From the NCBI GenBank assembly GCA_963556695.1, contig CAUWAG010000013.1, forward strand, positions 1 to 64,000: DNA of 64,000 nt, read 5' to 3'. The position numbers were made by a program, and so were the translations under genes. The stretch is from Anthostomella pinea (Eukaryota; Ascomycota; Sordariomycetes; Xylariales; Xylariaceae). The notes beneath the pieces are model-generated. The model ran no database searches. It saw nothing but the letters and a program-made list of their open reading frames with translations, and was not told where the DNA came from. This document shows positions 10,111-20,954 of this stretch, in pieces (the stretch's first letter is position 1; each line of letters opens with the position of its first letter).

Positions 10111-11943
10111 ATGGAGGCCAACCAGTCGCAACGCCGGACAAAGGCGGCGGTTGAAAATGACCCTAAGTCCCCGACAATATCGCCATACCGGCCGCTTGCG
10201 CAAGACGTCGATTGCACACGCTTAGTGGAGATAGAGCCAGCGAGGCACGAGAGTGATGACCCGGTGTGCTCTCTCATCCACGCCAACTTCGGTGACAAGC
10301 CGAAATACGAGGCGCTATCGTACATGTGGGGTGAAGATAGGGAGAAGGAAACTATTATCGTCGATGGCATGCAATTGAGTGTCACCACGAACCTATGGGA
10401 CGCACTTTTCTATCTCCGCAGGCATCGACCGAGTTGCACGCGGTTCTGGATCGATGCTCTTTGCATCAACCAGAGCGATATACCAGAGCGCAACCGACAG
10501 CTCCGTATGATGAGGCACATATACTCTCGAGCCAGCCTGGTGGTTGTGTGGCTCGGCAAGAAGTACGCGGCATACCAGGAGAAGATACCTAGTTTGAGTG
10601 CACTCGAGGCATTCCGATCTCAAGATGCCAATCCGTCGGCGTCATTGCCACTGAAGGCCGATCTACAGGCTAGCCAACAGCCCGAAACAGACAACCAGGA
10701 GAAAAATATGGCCAAAGAGCTTTGTAGCGATGGGTACTGGGATAGGTTGTGGATAATCCAGGAGCTTACACAGGCCCGGGGATACGACCGAATTCGGATC
10801 CTGGTCTGCTTTGGGAATATGATGGGGTTCAAGTGGACGGCCTTCACCCATTTCGTCACACAGTCAGGTTGTGCTGGTGAGGGGTTCTCGAGGTTGAACC
10901 GCCAAATCGAAGACAAATATACCAGCGGGCACACCCTCAGGAAGTTACTTGCGGAGCATCGAGCTGCGAAGTGCAAGGAACCAAGGGACAAGATCTATGG
11001 CCTGATCAGCCTAGCGGCCGACGCCCGCGGGTTCCCTATGGACTACAGCAAGTCTCTTTTTGATATCTGGACCGATACTATGGAGTTCATGAACATTCAG
11101 CAGCTCCTGGCGGAATTCGACATCGTTGAAGTGGGATCATTGGTCAGATTCCTCTTGATGGGGGCTGATTGTTCACCACTAAAGCAAGTCCTACCTTATG
11201 TGTCTGGAGCTACATCTACTCTGGTAGATCAGAGGGCTATCAACCCCAAAATCTTAGAGCTCCAGGGGTATGTCCTCGGGTATGTCATGAGCGTGGGTCC
11301 AAGTACGACCGATGTTATTGGGAACTTGGGCAAGGTGGACTCATGGGAGACCAGCGTCCGCGACAACTTCAGAGACGACCTCGGAACAGCGTATCGGGAG
11401 AGCGACATGCTTCTTGAATCCATCATAAAGACCGACGATGAAGCACTAGCAACCAGATGTTTCAATCAGACGAGCACCGTCCGATGGGTTGGCCGCTTTC
11501 AAGAGAACAAGATTATGACTGCCTATTCGTCTTGTTTAAGGACCGCCACCGCAGCCGCATCAGCGAGTCTAACTAGCAAGGAGGTCCACGCAGCTGACCA
11601 TCCTCATCTATACCAACTGGACAAGCCAGAGCTTGCCTATTTTGAAAGACTTGGTGGATATCGGGACAAGCCGCAATGGAAGATGGGTATATCATCAAGT
11701 CACGTTCGCCGGGGTGATATCATCTGCCGCATTCGTGGTATCGACAAAGGCGTCCTGATCCGGGTCCACGAGATAGATGACTGGAAGGCTACAATGCAGA
11801 TAATCGGTACAGCTATGGTGGCAGAGGAAGTAGCCACATCTGCGAGCTATCTCAGCCAACTTTGGAAGGAAGATGAAATGAAGGTGAAAATGGATGCAAG
11901 AACTCTTTTTGTTCTCTTGCCGGGTAACTATCAGGTCGAGTAG
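10111..11943 (+). CDS. HET-domain (heterokaryon incompatibility) protein
   Basis: 610 residues, single exon. The N-terminal half holds the three hallmark HET blocks in order: YEALSYMWGE (about 70-80), RFWIDALCINQSDIPERN (about 111-128) and a VVVWLG block, followed by WDRLWIIQELTQAR and EPRDKIYGLISLA. The HET domain is a TIR-like module that triggers cell death or growth arrest in fungal allorecognition. The C-terminal half has no repeats (no WD, ankyrin or TPR) and ends in the short basic/hydrophobic tail usual for stand-alone HET proteins. The frame is open 48 codons upstream, but ATG 10111 is the better start because the longer extension lies in the upstream repeat. Confidence 0.93.
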   Translation: MEANQSQRRTKAAVENDPKSPTISPYRPLAQDVDCTRLVEIEPARHESDDPVCSLIHANFGDKPKYEALSYMWGEDREKETIIVDGMQLSVTTNLWDALFYLRRHRPSCTRFWIDALCINQSDIPERNRQLRMMRHIYSRASLVVVWLGKKYAAYQEKIPSLSALEAFRSQDANPSASLPLKADLQASQQPETDNQEKNMAKELCSDGYWDRLWIIQELTQARGYDRIRILVCFGNMMGFKWTAFTHFVTQSGCAGEGFSRLNRQIEDKYTSGHTLRKLLAEHRAAKCKEPRDKIYGLISLAADARGFPMDYSKSLFDIWTDTMEFMNIQQLLAEFDIVEVGSLVRFLLMGADCSPLKQVLPYVSGATSTLVDQRAINPKILELQGYVLGYVMSVGPSTTDVIGNLGKVDSWETSVRDNFRDDLGTAYRESDMLLESIIKTDDEALATRCFNQTSTVRWVGRFQENKIMTAYSSCLRTATAAASASLTSKEVHAADHPHLYQLDKPELAYFERLGGYRDKPQWKMGISSSHVRRGDIICRIRGIDKGVLIRVHEIDDWKATMQIIGTAMVAEEVATSASYLSQLWKEDEMKVKMDARTLFVLLPGNYQVE

Positions 11944-12001
11944 CACTGTGCTGCGTGGATTGACGCAAACGGGTCACTGGCGCCGGTGGGCCCTGAGACC
12001 T

Positions 12002-12316
12002 TCAACGGCGCAGCAGCGATTTCGTGTAGTAACAAGACATTAACTCAGTCCATTCGAGTTCCGAGACATGATAAATGACATATTGCAAGCACACGAGCTT
12101 CCCCTGGACAAGGTCAACAGGAGTCTTGCCAAACACGTTTTTGGCCGCGATATTGGCGTCTCGGTCGACCAGAAAGAAGCACGGCCAGCTCCAGCCAAAG
12201 TATCGCGCGGGTGATATGTATCGGCGTGAAGCGCCGTAAGTATTCCTATTCAATTTCTTTCTCTGGGAACAAGCGTTGGCTGACATTTGTGTGTATAGCC
12301 GCGATGGCACTGCCAT
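12002..12316 (-). pseudogene. Ankyrin-repeat remnant
   Basis: The minus-strand frame contains DANIAAKNVFGKTPVDLVQG, which fits an ankyrin repeat (GADIN-KD-G-TPLDLA). The preceding helix-like part (FTPIHITRAILWLELAVLL) lies in a neighbouring frame, so one repeat is split by a frameshift. No start and no further repeats are seen. A leftover of an ankyrin gene between the HET gene and the Fot1-like transposon. Confidence 0.4.
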
Positions 12317-12518
12317 TGAGGCAGTCCAGGAGTAACGTTAGGCCATGGATCCACGATGCAATGACGTTACATTTGGGGATTAAGATCTGGCGGTGGTGAT
12401 CAAAGGAAGGAGTAGTTAGGAATCACTATACCTGGACCGAGATACCTCATCTGCTCGGAATGTTCCCCAAGAGGGAAAGGTCTTGTCTTTAGCTCTGGCA
12501 CGCAAAACGGACAGCATA

Positions 12519-14454
12519 ACATCTCACCCCCCCCTGCGGACCACCCCCCCACGGACCACTCCACACCACACCACTCTCATTCAGATGAAGCCATCTACAA
12601 CCACCACAGTTGCTAAATACACTAAGGTCATGGTGTTCTAACCATAATACAGCTCCCAAAATCCGATTCTGACCCTAAATCTTCACCAGGGACCTCTTAT
12701 GGGACCTCTTCGCCTGCAGCGGAGTCCCTATAGACCCTCCTGTTCCTCAGTTCCATTTTGGCCTCCCTTATGTTAGCCATTGTGACGAATCGCTCCCCTG
12801 GTGTTGGTTTGACTGCTTTTCGAGTGGTATTAGCCTTTTTAGCCACTTGAGCCTCAAACAGCTCACATTTGGCCCGTAAATTTGCAATAGTAGCAGCCTG
12901 AACATCCATGACCTTGCCAGCCTTCCGCACCAACAAACGCTCAGAGGGCCCCCCAAAGGAAGGGTCCTTTCTTTCAAGCTTTTGAGCACTCTCCTGCAAA
13001 GCCTGGCTTCCAGAGGGTGTTGTGACAATGGTTTTAGCTACCATCTCGAGAAAATCTGGTGTTGTGGCTCGCTCGGAAGCCTTAGGGTCCCTCTGGCGTG
13101 CCCTGGCCACCCCCTTGTCCTCCAGAATCATATATTTCGACTTCAACGCCTCCGCTCTGTTGCGAGGAACAATCCCAGTCTTTTTCCAGGCAATTCTGAT
13201 GTTGAGGAGCGTCATTGTGTCCTTCCGGGCCTGCTCGTAGCACTCCAAAACCTCCTCCTTAGATGGCCTGAGTCCCAGACGGCCGCTGGGCGTCTCCTGA
13301 AGTAAGGTCTTCAACCTCTTCTTTACCAAATTGAAGACTCCCACATCTAACACCTGGACTACATGGGAGCAATGAGGTTCATAAAAGATCAACCATACTG
13401 TGTTTCTCAAGCAGGTGGCTAAGAACTCGTTATTCGTGTGGGAGTCGTAGCCATCACACACCAAAACCACCCATGTGTTGCCGTGGACCTCCCGAATATG
13501 AGGAATAAAGATACGTTGAAACCATTCTAACACAATGGGATTCGAGGTCCATCCATTGGGTGACGTAATAAACCTCCAGTCGGTGAATTTGCCCTCGTTT
13601 TGGTTGCTAAACCACTGGGCTTGTACGTTAACCCCCTTAAGAATCACCAGCGGCGGCAAGGTCTCACCAGATCCGCTCACACACTCTAGGGCAGTTATCC
13701 ATTCACCCTTCTCGACCCCTTTCTTTATAGCCACGTTGCCGGAGGCCTCAGAGACCACCCAATAGGAGTCCCCAACCCCCTGGGCGATTCCCATTTCGTC
13801 GACGTTGTACCAGCGTGCTGGCATGAGGTTAACCACGTCAGGGGCGTCACACTGATCGAAAAAAATGTTGATATTTGCCGCTGTAGCACCATTCACTCAG
13901 TTGTAGTCGATAACACGAGACTTCATTATCTTGACTTCCGGGTTTCGAGACAGGAACTTGGATGCCCAATTTTTCCTTAATTCTCGAGCATCCCCGGTGG
14001 CATGGAGCATCCGCTGGGCCATGAGACGGAACTTAGAGACCGCCAGAGAATACCCTAGCCGTGCTTGCCCCAGGGCCCAGCTTGCTAGCTTATGTTCGAG
14101 ATACGGTGAGAGAGCCTGTTGGAGAGCGCTGGTCTCATTCCGCGTTGGGGTGCCAGAGGTTCGTTGGTTGACGTACGAGCGACTGATTTGCCATTCGAGG
14201 GCTGACGAGCGGACTGGAGCTCCGCGTTGGATGGCCAAAATGGCGGCTTCAGCTTTTATTTGACGGTCGTAAAATGACATCATGAGATTCAGCAGTGGAC
14301 AAGGATTCAAATAGTGTACTTTGTGAAAAAAAAGATGCAAAAGTGATGGTGTAGATGGTAGATCACCATAATCCTGGTGGTTGGTGAATTACGCGTTTGT
14401 GGGTCAGAACGCGCTGGTCCGCGGGGGGGTGGTCCGCAGGGGGGTGGGAGATGT
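12519..14454 (-). mobile_element. Fot1/pogo-type DNA transposon, nearly complete
   Basis: 1,936 bp with imperfect inverted ends of about 40 bp (left ACATCTCACCCC... with TGCGGACCACCCCCC; the right end is its complement GGTCCGCAGGGGGGTGGGAGATGT). It is flanked by TA on both sides (12517-12518 and 14455-14456), the target duplication of Tc1/mariner-pogo elements. Size, TIR length and TA target match the Fot1 group. The element encodes one transposase on the minus strand. Confidence 0.88.
12697..14283 (-). pseudogene. Fot1/pogo transposase with one premature stop
   Basis: A 529-codon frame from ATG 14283 to the stop at 12697, broken only by TGA at 13897-13899. The N-terminal half has a helix-turn-helix and CENP-B-like DNA-binding region (ALEWQISRSYVNQR, LGYSLAVSKFRLMAQRML). 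The C-terminal half is a DDE_1 nuclease with the three acidic sites YNVDEMG, VCDGYDSH and VQVLDVGVF. The spacing suits a DDD catalytic triad. The tail is charged and coiled-coil-like. The stop is one C-to-T change from CGA. Length is close to the roughly 540 residues of Fot1 transposases. Stop readthrough or a recent mutation are both possible. Confidence 0.88.
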
Positions 14455-14982
14455 TACACCACTTCCGCACATAGCTGGGACGAAATGTCCACCAGGCTTG
14501 ATAGCGTGTTATACAACAATGAACACGGACAATTCATGAAGCACAAAGCGCTTACCTTCTTTCACCCGACCGTGATATCTGAACATGAACCATAATTAGA
14601 TGCTCGTTAGAAACAAGTTGGATTGTTCAGCCCATTTATCACAAGGCTGCTTTGTGCAAGAATGTTACGGTATTACATAATACCTCCATATATTTATGTA
14701 CATATATACCTCTAGCTTCCCCGTTCTCTTCCGACCTTGCCTCTTCTTCCTTAGATATCGTTGAATCTAGATATTTCAACCCATCAGCCCTGACCAGCGC
14801 AGCTGCAGGCCTGATTGTCACAAAGAACAATGGACTTGTGCTACACACAATGTCGCCAGAATAATGCAGGCCGCGTATATAGATGAACGTCCCAGGCACT
14901 AACTTTGATGTCCATAATCATAGCATCTACCACCAACACCAGACATTCAAAACGAATATGCTTACCTTCACTTTCATCGAAA
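14455..14982. other. Intergenic
   Basis: Between the Fot1-like element and the APH-family gene. Nothing recognised. Confidence 0.4.
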
Positions 14983-15930
14983 ATGAATACACCCACCCTT
15001 CTTCCTGTGCCCTACTTTGCGCCAGAAGAACAGCTGCCCGGCCCGCTTCCTACGTTTGAGGAAATACTCGCGGGAAAGGAAGCAGATGGGTATGATGATC
15101 CTGAATGTGTGCAGATCGGGTGGAAGCAAGTGAACCGCGTTGGTGAGCATTTCGTGGTTAAATTTGGGGCTGGCGTCAACTTCCTTGATGGCCAGAACCT
15201 GAACTTCGTCAAGAACAACACCTCCATCCGAGTCCCGGCCCTGTACGCCATGTACGAGCGCGAGCATGAGGGCAAAAATATGCTGGTAATCGTCATGGAG
15301 GCCATTGCGGGAATGACTCTCGAACAGAAGCTCCCAGACCTCGATGCTGCGGGGAGAGAAGCTATCACGATGCAGCTACGAGCTTGCTTCGACCAGCTCC
15401 GAGGCATTCCATCGCCAGATTATTACAGAAATATAGCCCGTCAACCGGACGACTTCGAGGAAGGGCCGTTCACCTCAGCTGAGGCAGCGAGCCACAACAA
15501 CGTCATACACTGTGTACGCGACAGAGAGCGCTGCGCCTTCAGGGAGAGGGAGGACCTATTCGCCCCCTATAAGGAGATGTGAAAACTTTCCCGCGAACAG
15601 TTCCTCCACGCCCCTGGGAGTACTGGTCCACCTGTCTTCACCCACGGATCATTGCACGTCGCGAACGTCATTGTTCAGCCCGACGGAGCCATCTCTATAA
15701 TTGACTGGGAAGACGCCGGATTCTACCAAGCGTACATCGAGTACCTCGGCGCTATAAAGATGGAAATGGGCACTGTAGAATGGAAAACTGAGATGATCCC
15801 TGGAATCCTCGATAGCTTTCCTGAACAGTTGAAGCTGGTGCTCACGCTTAGAGAGGAATTTGACAGCAGAGACGATGAGTTTGATCGCGATGAGGATGAA
15901 TTGTATCGCCGTTCCGAGTCGAAGCAATAA
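14983..15930 (+). pseudogene. APH/choline-kinase-like phosphotransferase, interrupted
   Basis: One frame (ATG 14983, stop 15930) matches fungal aminoglycoside-phosphotransferase-like kinases. It has VGEHFVVKFG (nucleotide lobe), VPALYAMYE, MLVIVMEAIAGMTLEQ (hinge), then a catalytic-loop region THGSLHVANVIV and the metal-binding block IIDWEDAGFYQAYIEYLGA. An in-frame TGA at 15580-15582 cuts it before the catalytic loop; it is one C-to-T change from CGA. An intron removing the stop is not obvious. The catalytic loop reads HGS where the family has HGD, so the base catalyst is missing as well. This is either a pseudogene or, if the stop is spliced or read through, a catalytically altered kinase-like protein. 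Confidence 0.78.
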
Positions 15931-16479
15931 CCAGACCAATAAAAGGGGGCAGTACAAGGTGTAGAGCATATGCATTAGAAGCAACTCCATTACATGGAAA
16001 CTAATTAGACAAACTAATATTAAAATGACCCATCCTTCTATCGGGGCATAATGCTCTGCTGTTAATATTCCTTCCTGTGAGAAAACCATGGGTGTCACCC
16101 GACTCGTGTATCTTGAAGACAATGTAAGCGTTACACGTCTGCTTGCTAAGAGCCAATACAATCAACACACAGTTTCCATTGAACATAATTCAATCCAGCC
16201 CGCTGCCAATCCCCATTCTTGCCGCTTGTGCTACAGAGTCTTTCATATGTCATGGGTGTGTTGGCTTAACGCGTCCACTTTGTAAACCTTCTTTATATAA
16301 TGCTCCGGGCTGGATGTGTTTCATTGCAATGGAACCGCCTGGCTGTGCATCCAACCATCAAACTTCGGACATATTCAACAAGCTAGTAGCGTGGTATTCT
16401 TCTAAGCGCGCGGGTATGGTTGATCAGGTAACAGAACTGCTCAATAATAGACACTGACAACGTCACAGAGACTAGATGG
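15931..16479. other. Intergenic up to inversion boundary
   Basis: No gene or repeat recognised before the solo LTR at 16480. Confidence 0.4.
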
Positions 16480-16674
16480 TGTGAGATTTCAAAGTGTTCT
16501 ATTAAGGAGAGGAATTCCAGCTACTCTGGAGCGGCCAGAGTGGCCCTATATATCCAAGATACTAAAGGAAAGGATACGTGGCCTTATGTGGCCACGTATG
16601 TGACAGAGTCACAGATGGGGATGGTGATCCTGAAGGATGACTATGGATGGGCTAACGTAGCCCAGAATCCAACA
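16480..16674 (-). repeat. Solo LTR family C, left copy (inversion boundary)
   Basis: A 195-bp unit, TG...CA on the minus strand (begins TGTTGGATTCTGGGC, ends TTTGAAATCTCACA). The only other copy is 20695-20889, in opposite orientation and nearly identical. Its flanking 5-mers are GATGG on the left and CGAGC on the right and do not match each other, but they pair with the flanks of the other copy. Confidence 0.85.
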
Positions 16675-18399
16675 CGAGCTCGTTGATGTGTTTTGTGGTG
16701 CTGCAAGAAGGTAGAAGCGCAGTAGGTTGGCGAGCGAAGTGCGCCTTAAGTTATACTCCGCCAGACTCTTTGGCAGGCGTGGTTCAGGCCTCGTGTCACT
16801 TCCTTGGGACCGGTGATGTAAGGAAATCGCTCCATCACCCGTGCCGCACGCACCCAATATGAAGATCCCGTTTGCAGTCGTTCTGTGATAAGTTGGGATT
16901 GATAGACAAAAAAGTTGCACTCCTGCCAGGCTCCAGCAAGCTAAAAATACATCCCTACCTCATTGATTAGACACCTCAGTCAGGTAGTAACTACGAATTG
17001 AGGAGTGCTCGTCGGCAGAATCGATCCGCGATTGATGTCCAGATCGTATACCTCGTGAGATGGGGTCATGAGGACGAACAGGCACAGGTCCCTGGTTTAC
17101 AGTCATTCTTGGCAAGACGTCCGTCTAAGGTACCATCCCTGCTTGTTCATACCTTATCGGTCCATGCATATACACTCCACACCACGTCGCCTACTGTGCC
17201 TGGCAGGCAGCAGGCAGGAAGAGTGCCCGGGGTTTCCTAGGGCTGATGACGATCCTCATGGAAACGTTGGGGATCGGACTCCCATCCTGCCATCCCACCC
17301 TAAGGCTGACGGACAGGGAAAGACGCCAGGAAGCAACCCCTTATGGTGGCCACCACGAGCGTTTGAGGAGTCTGGTCGGCGATGGCGCCAACCGACCGGA
17401 TTTGTACTCTACCTAAACAAGCGGGCGCCGATAACTATGCGAAAATCCACGATGGGGGCCGGAGCGGCGTCGAGGGCTGCCTTGTTTTTGAGATCGGTCC
17501 CAGCGCCTACGACCTGATCCAGGCCGGAGATCAGGAGTTGGCCCTCAATAACAAGCATGTTCTGTCACTACGCTCAGTCCGCTGCCGACGCACATCAGGA
17601 CAATGAGGTCAATGCGGTTGTTCTCAGCCGACGGCAAGGTGGGCTCAAATGCAACACATTGCTACAGAAGCACGGCGATCCGCTCAAGGGAAGGAACCAG
17701 ACGCACAGCCAATCCAGTCACATAGGCATGGTACCTCAGACCAAGCTGCCCAAGACGACGTCCATGCCCACGACAACCACGGCCGAGCGACCCATTAGTT
17801 CCGCGAATGCTAGTGGAGGCTGGCGCTGAGACGGGTACAGCGGACTGCGATCAGAACACTGTCCTTTACGGCGTATGAAGCGCCAGTGGTATTGATCTTC
17901 GTCTGGTACGGCTGCCCAGTGGATGGCCGATACCAGGAGGACAAGACGCCCCTGCGCGAATTGAGCGATCCATCCAACGTAGGGGCAGCGACAACGCTCC
18001 TAGGTCACAGCGCATCTTTATAAGCCCTTAACGGGCAGCAACACATACCGTTACATATTATCTGCTCGAACCAGTGGCTAGAGCTCGCTGCCATGTGTAC
18101 CGGATCGAGTCAGACTCGCCTCGAAGGCTCGGGATCTTCAAAAACACATGCCGCTACGGCTTTCACGAAAATGAAGGTGGCATTGACAGCATCTCTGTCC
18201 CACAGGCGCAATGCCTATGATTCGGAGGTACAGGTGATGATTGCTCGCCAACATGCTCAACCAAATTGTATCCGGACACGAAGAGATCCTGGTTCGTCTC
18301 ACTTATCCAGCTTCTGTCCGTCCTCGGCCCTATCTCGCTTTCGTTTTCGCCGTTGCTGGCTAGCCTTCCTCTTCCCTTAAAAGCCTACAGGTGAATACT
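16675..18399. other. Unassigned part of the inverted segment
   Basis: Short open frames exist on both strands (for example 17068-17517 and 17382-17606 on the plus strand) but none has a recognisable domain or clear start. Some minus-strand stretches look weakly coding (LIVLMCVGSGLSVV near 17590) but break after a few dozen codons. It may hold a decayed gene that I cannot name. Confidence 0.3.
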
Positions 18400-20599
18400 A
18401 ACCTGGCTAGTCCTTCGTTGTCACTCTGTGCCGATAGTATCTGTTGAGTGACTTTCCCTGCTGTATCATGATCGTGCCAGAGCCCAGCAAGGGGAACTCC
18501 AGGAAAGGCTTTGGGTCTCTCGTGCCTTGCAGCTATCTACCACTTCTCGAAATCTTGCGTTGAAGTCGGCTTTTGTAATCTTTCGTCGCTGCCACTGAGA
18601 TACCAGGTCTCTTTTTCAGCTCCTCCTGAGCGCAACCGGGGATCACGTCGGTCAGATATTGACCTCTGCTCTGCTTTCCCACCGCGACGTTCGGTGCAAG
18701 ACCGAATTTCATGGTAGCAATTCCGCCGAGCGACATGGATGCGACCGTTGGGCCAATAACGTCGCTCTCGCCATCATCATGCCAGCCCATCCCCATTTTG
18801 GGTAGTTTCCGATGGTCAGCATTTCATTGAACTCGACGTCTTGGCCCAGTATCTGCGAAGAAAATGCGGTGATCGCAACCCTTATGGCGTTGACCACATC
18901 AGGTGCTGACGCGAAGGTGGTGGTCTGCGTCGTCATTCTCGTCAAGTATTCCTGCCCGTAGTTGCACCCGAACCAAGCAGTTAACTGATATTCGATCTTG
19001 GCTTTCGTACGGCAACGCTGGAGTGGTATACCCCCCTTCTGTGCCGCCTTCCACGCCCGGTCGAACAGATCACGCGTTCCATCAGGCCCCTCGATTGCTC
19101 TTCTCTTTGGGTAGGCGATAATGATGATATTGTTGTCCACCAGTTCAAAGCGGTGGGTTTTGAACATGTCTGTCGAAGATGTCGTATGCTGTATCCCCGC
19201 TTCTTCCTTGACTAAAATCTGAGGGATTTCCGTGTCATTTTGCAGGTTCAGCCATCTGCTATCAACCAGTTCATCGAATGTGAATTCCGGCAAATTGATT
19301 CCGTGGCTCTGGCCGCAATTTCGGCAGGCGAGTCGGTTCTAGAAAATCCGCCTGTTCATGCGATGGCACGTCTCGCAATGCCAACTCTTCCAAACTGGTC
19401 TCTTGTTGTTGTTTTGCTCGGACATCTGTGCAACCTCTTCTTTCGTCGGCTGGGTAGGCACAGCGGGGACAAAGTCGCAGTCAAGGGGAACAGCGTCCAT
19501 TTTGTTGGTGCGGCTTGACAGATATTCGTCATGGTACCGTCGTTCGATTGGGAGTGCAGTACAAATCTTCTTGTCGTTACTGAGGGGGCATTGCAAACGG
19601 CCGCAAAACAGGGGTCCGTCCTTGTAGCGTCGGATCTCTTCCTGTTGACAGGCTGGGCACCGTACAGACTTATATGCTTGTGTCAGGATGAAGTTTAGTC
19701 GGTCAGAGAGGGTGACTTACTCCTGCTTGCAACTCGTTTCCTCCTAAGGACTTCACTTCTCCACTGGCTCGTCTCTGGTGCCTTAATCTTTCTCTCGTCG
19801 CGGGATCTACCCACCAGATTGCATCTGTTGAGACGACCTCCAGCTTGGCAATGAGAAGCTTTGTATCGTTCTGCCATTCCACCCAAGTATCCGTGAGAAT
19901 GAAGATCCCAAGTAATGCGAAGCGCTCGCCCTCTGACAGACGGATATCGCGTCCCTGTAGGCTGGGGTGTTTATGGCCGATGATCACTCCAATTGACCTT
20001 CTCGCCCTCATGGCTTCTTCAGCGATCTCGGATCTCAATCCAAATGTCGTCGAGCTTCCGGAGCTCGTGTTACAGAGCTGAAGACATACACTTGTGTCTC
20101 CCAGGTGCTCACCATTGCGTGTGCCATCGGTGCGCAGACCTTTCAGGATTTTCTCCTTGCTAGAGACAGCTCCTTCAAACACGCTGAACCAAGGAAGTCC
20201 TTCACTGCACTCTGATATCGAGCTGGCTAGAGTGACTGGAATGCCATGAGGCGTCCAAGCGGGGAGCGCCATTTTCAGTTCGTCATTTGGGGTAGAGTCG
20301 AGATTATAGTCGAAAGGGAGGGTGTCGACATTTTCCCCGCGAAAAGGCATTTCGACGGCATGTATGTAGACGGCCTTCGAAGGCAGACGTGGTCTAATGT
20401 ATCGGAAAGGAGTGAAATATGTTCGGGAAGAAAGGGTCTTGGTGCGGAAGAGTTTTCGTCTCTTCGGATTGTTCGTAACAACGTATGCCTGAAGTCGAGG
20501 CGCGACATATATCAGTGCACTCCACTGGGGAGGTGGAAGGGAGATAGGATGGATCAAATCATGAGGTGAAGATGCGGATGTTGAAGTTTCAAGAGCCAC
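18400..20599 (-). pseudogene. AlkB-like 2OG-Fe(II) dioxygenase pseudogene with zinc ribbons
   Basis: Exon 1 runs from ATG 20599 to about 19728. After an intron ending near 19674 come two Cys-rich units, VRCPACQQEE...FCGRLQCP and WHCETCHRMN...LACRNCGQSHG, which look like zinc ribbons. The downstream part has FNEMLTIGNY, then GWHDDGE...GPTVASMSLGG, the AlkB double-stranded beta-helix motif with the HxD iron ligands, and later GSGTIMIQQGKSLNRYYRHRV, which carries the distal iron-binding His. It is broken by TAG at 19339-19341 (one C-to-T change from CAG) and by frameshifts near 18796 and near 18540-18480. An active copy would be predicted to demethylate nucleic acid or a related substrate. It lies inside the inverted segment. 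Confidence 0.75.
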
Positions 20600-20694
20600 G
20601 GGGTAGCTTCAAGGTTGTGACAGGCGAAGAATAATCGAGCAAAGTCGTGGGGCCGCTGACGAGGCTGATTGGTAACCTAGGTGAATTGGCCATC

Positions 20695-20889
20695 TGTTGG
20701 ATTCTGGGCTACGTTAGCCCATCCATAGTCATCCTTCAGGATCACCATCCCCATCTGTGACTCTGTCACATACGTGGCCACATAAGGCCACGTATCCTTT
20801 CCTTTAGTATCTTGGATATATAGGGCCACTCCGGCCGCTCCAGAGTAGCTGGAATTCCTCTCCTTAATAGAACACTTTGAAATCTCACA
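20695..20889 (+). repeat. Solo LTR family C, right copy (inversion boundary)
   Basis: 195-bp inverted partner of 16480-16674. Left flank CCATC is the reverse complement of the left flank of the other copy (GATGG). Right flank GCTCG is the reverse complement of the right flank of the other copy (CGAGC). It ends 65 bp upstream of the start codon of a small secreted protein gene. Confidence 0.85.
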
Positions 20890-20954
20890 GCTCGACTCAC
20901 ACTCCACATCTCACACTCCACACCCACTCGTCCACCAAGTCCCAGATTCCAACA

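Noticed and set aside
17068..17606. Plus-strand ORFs inside the inverted segment
   Set aside because: Overlapping frames, no domain, no splice sites that join them convincingly.
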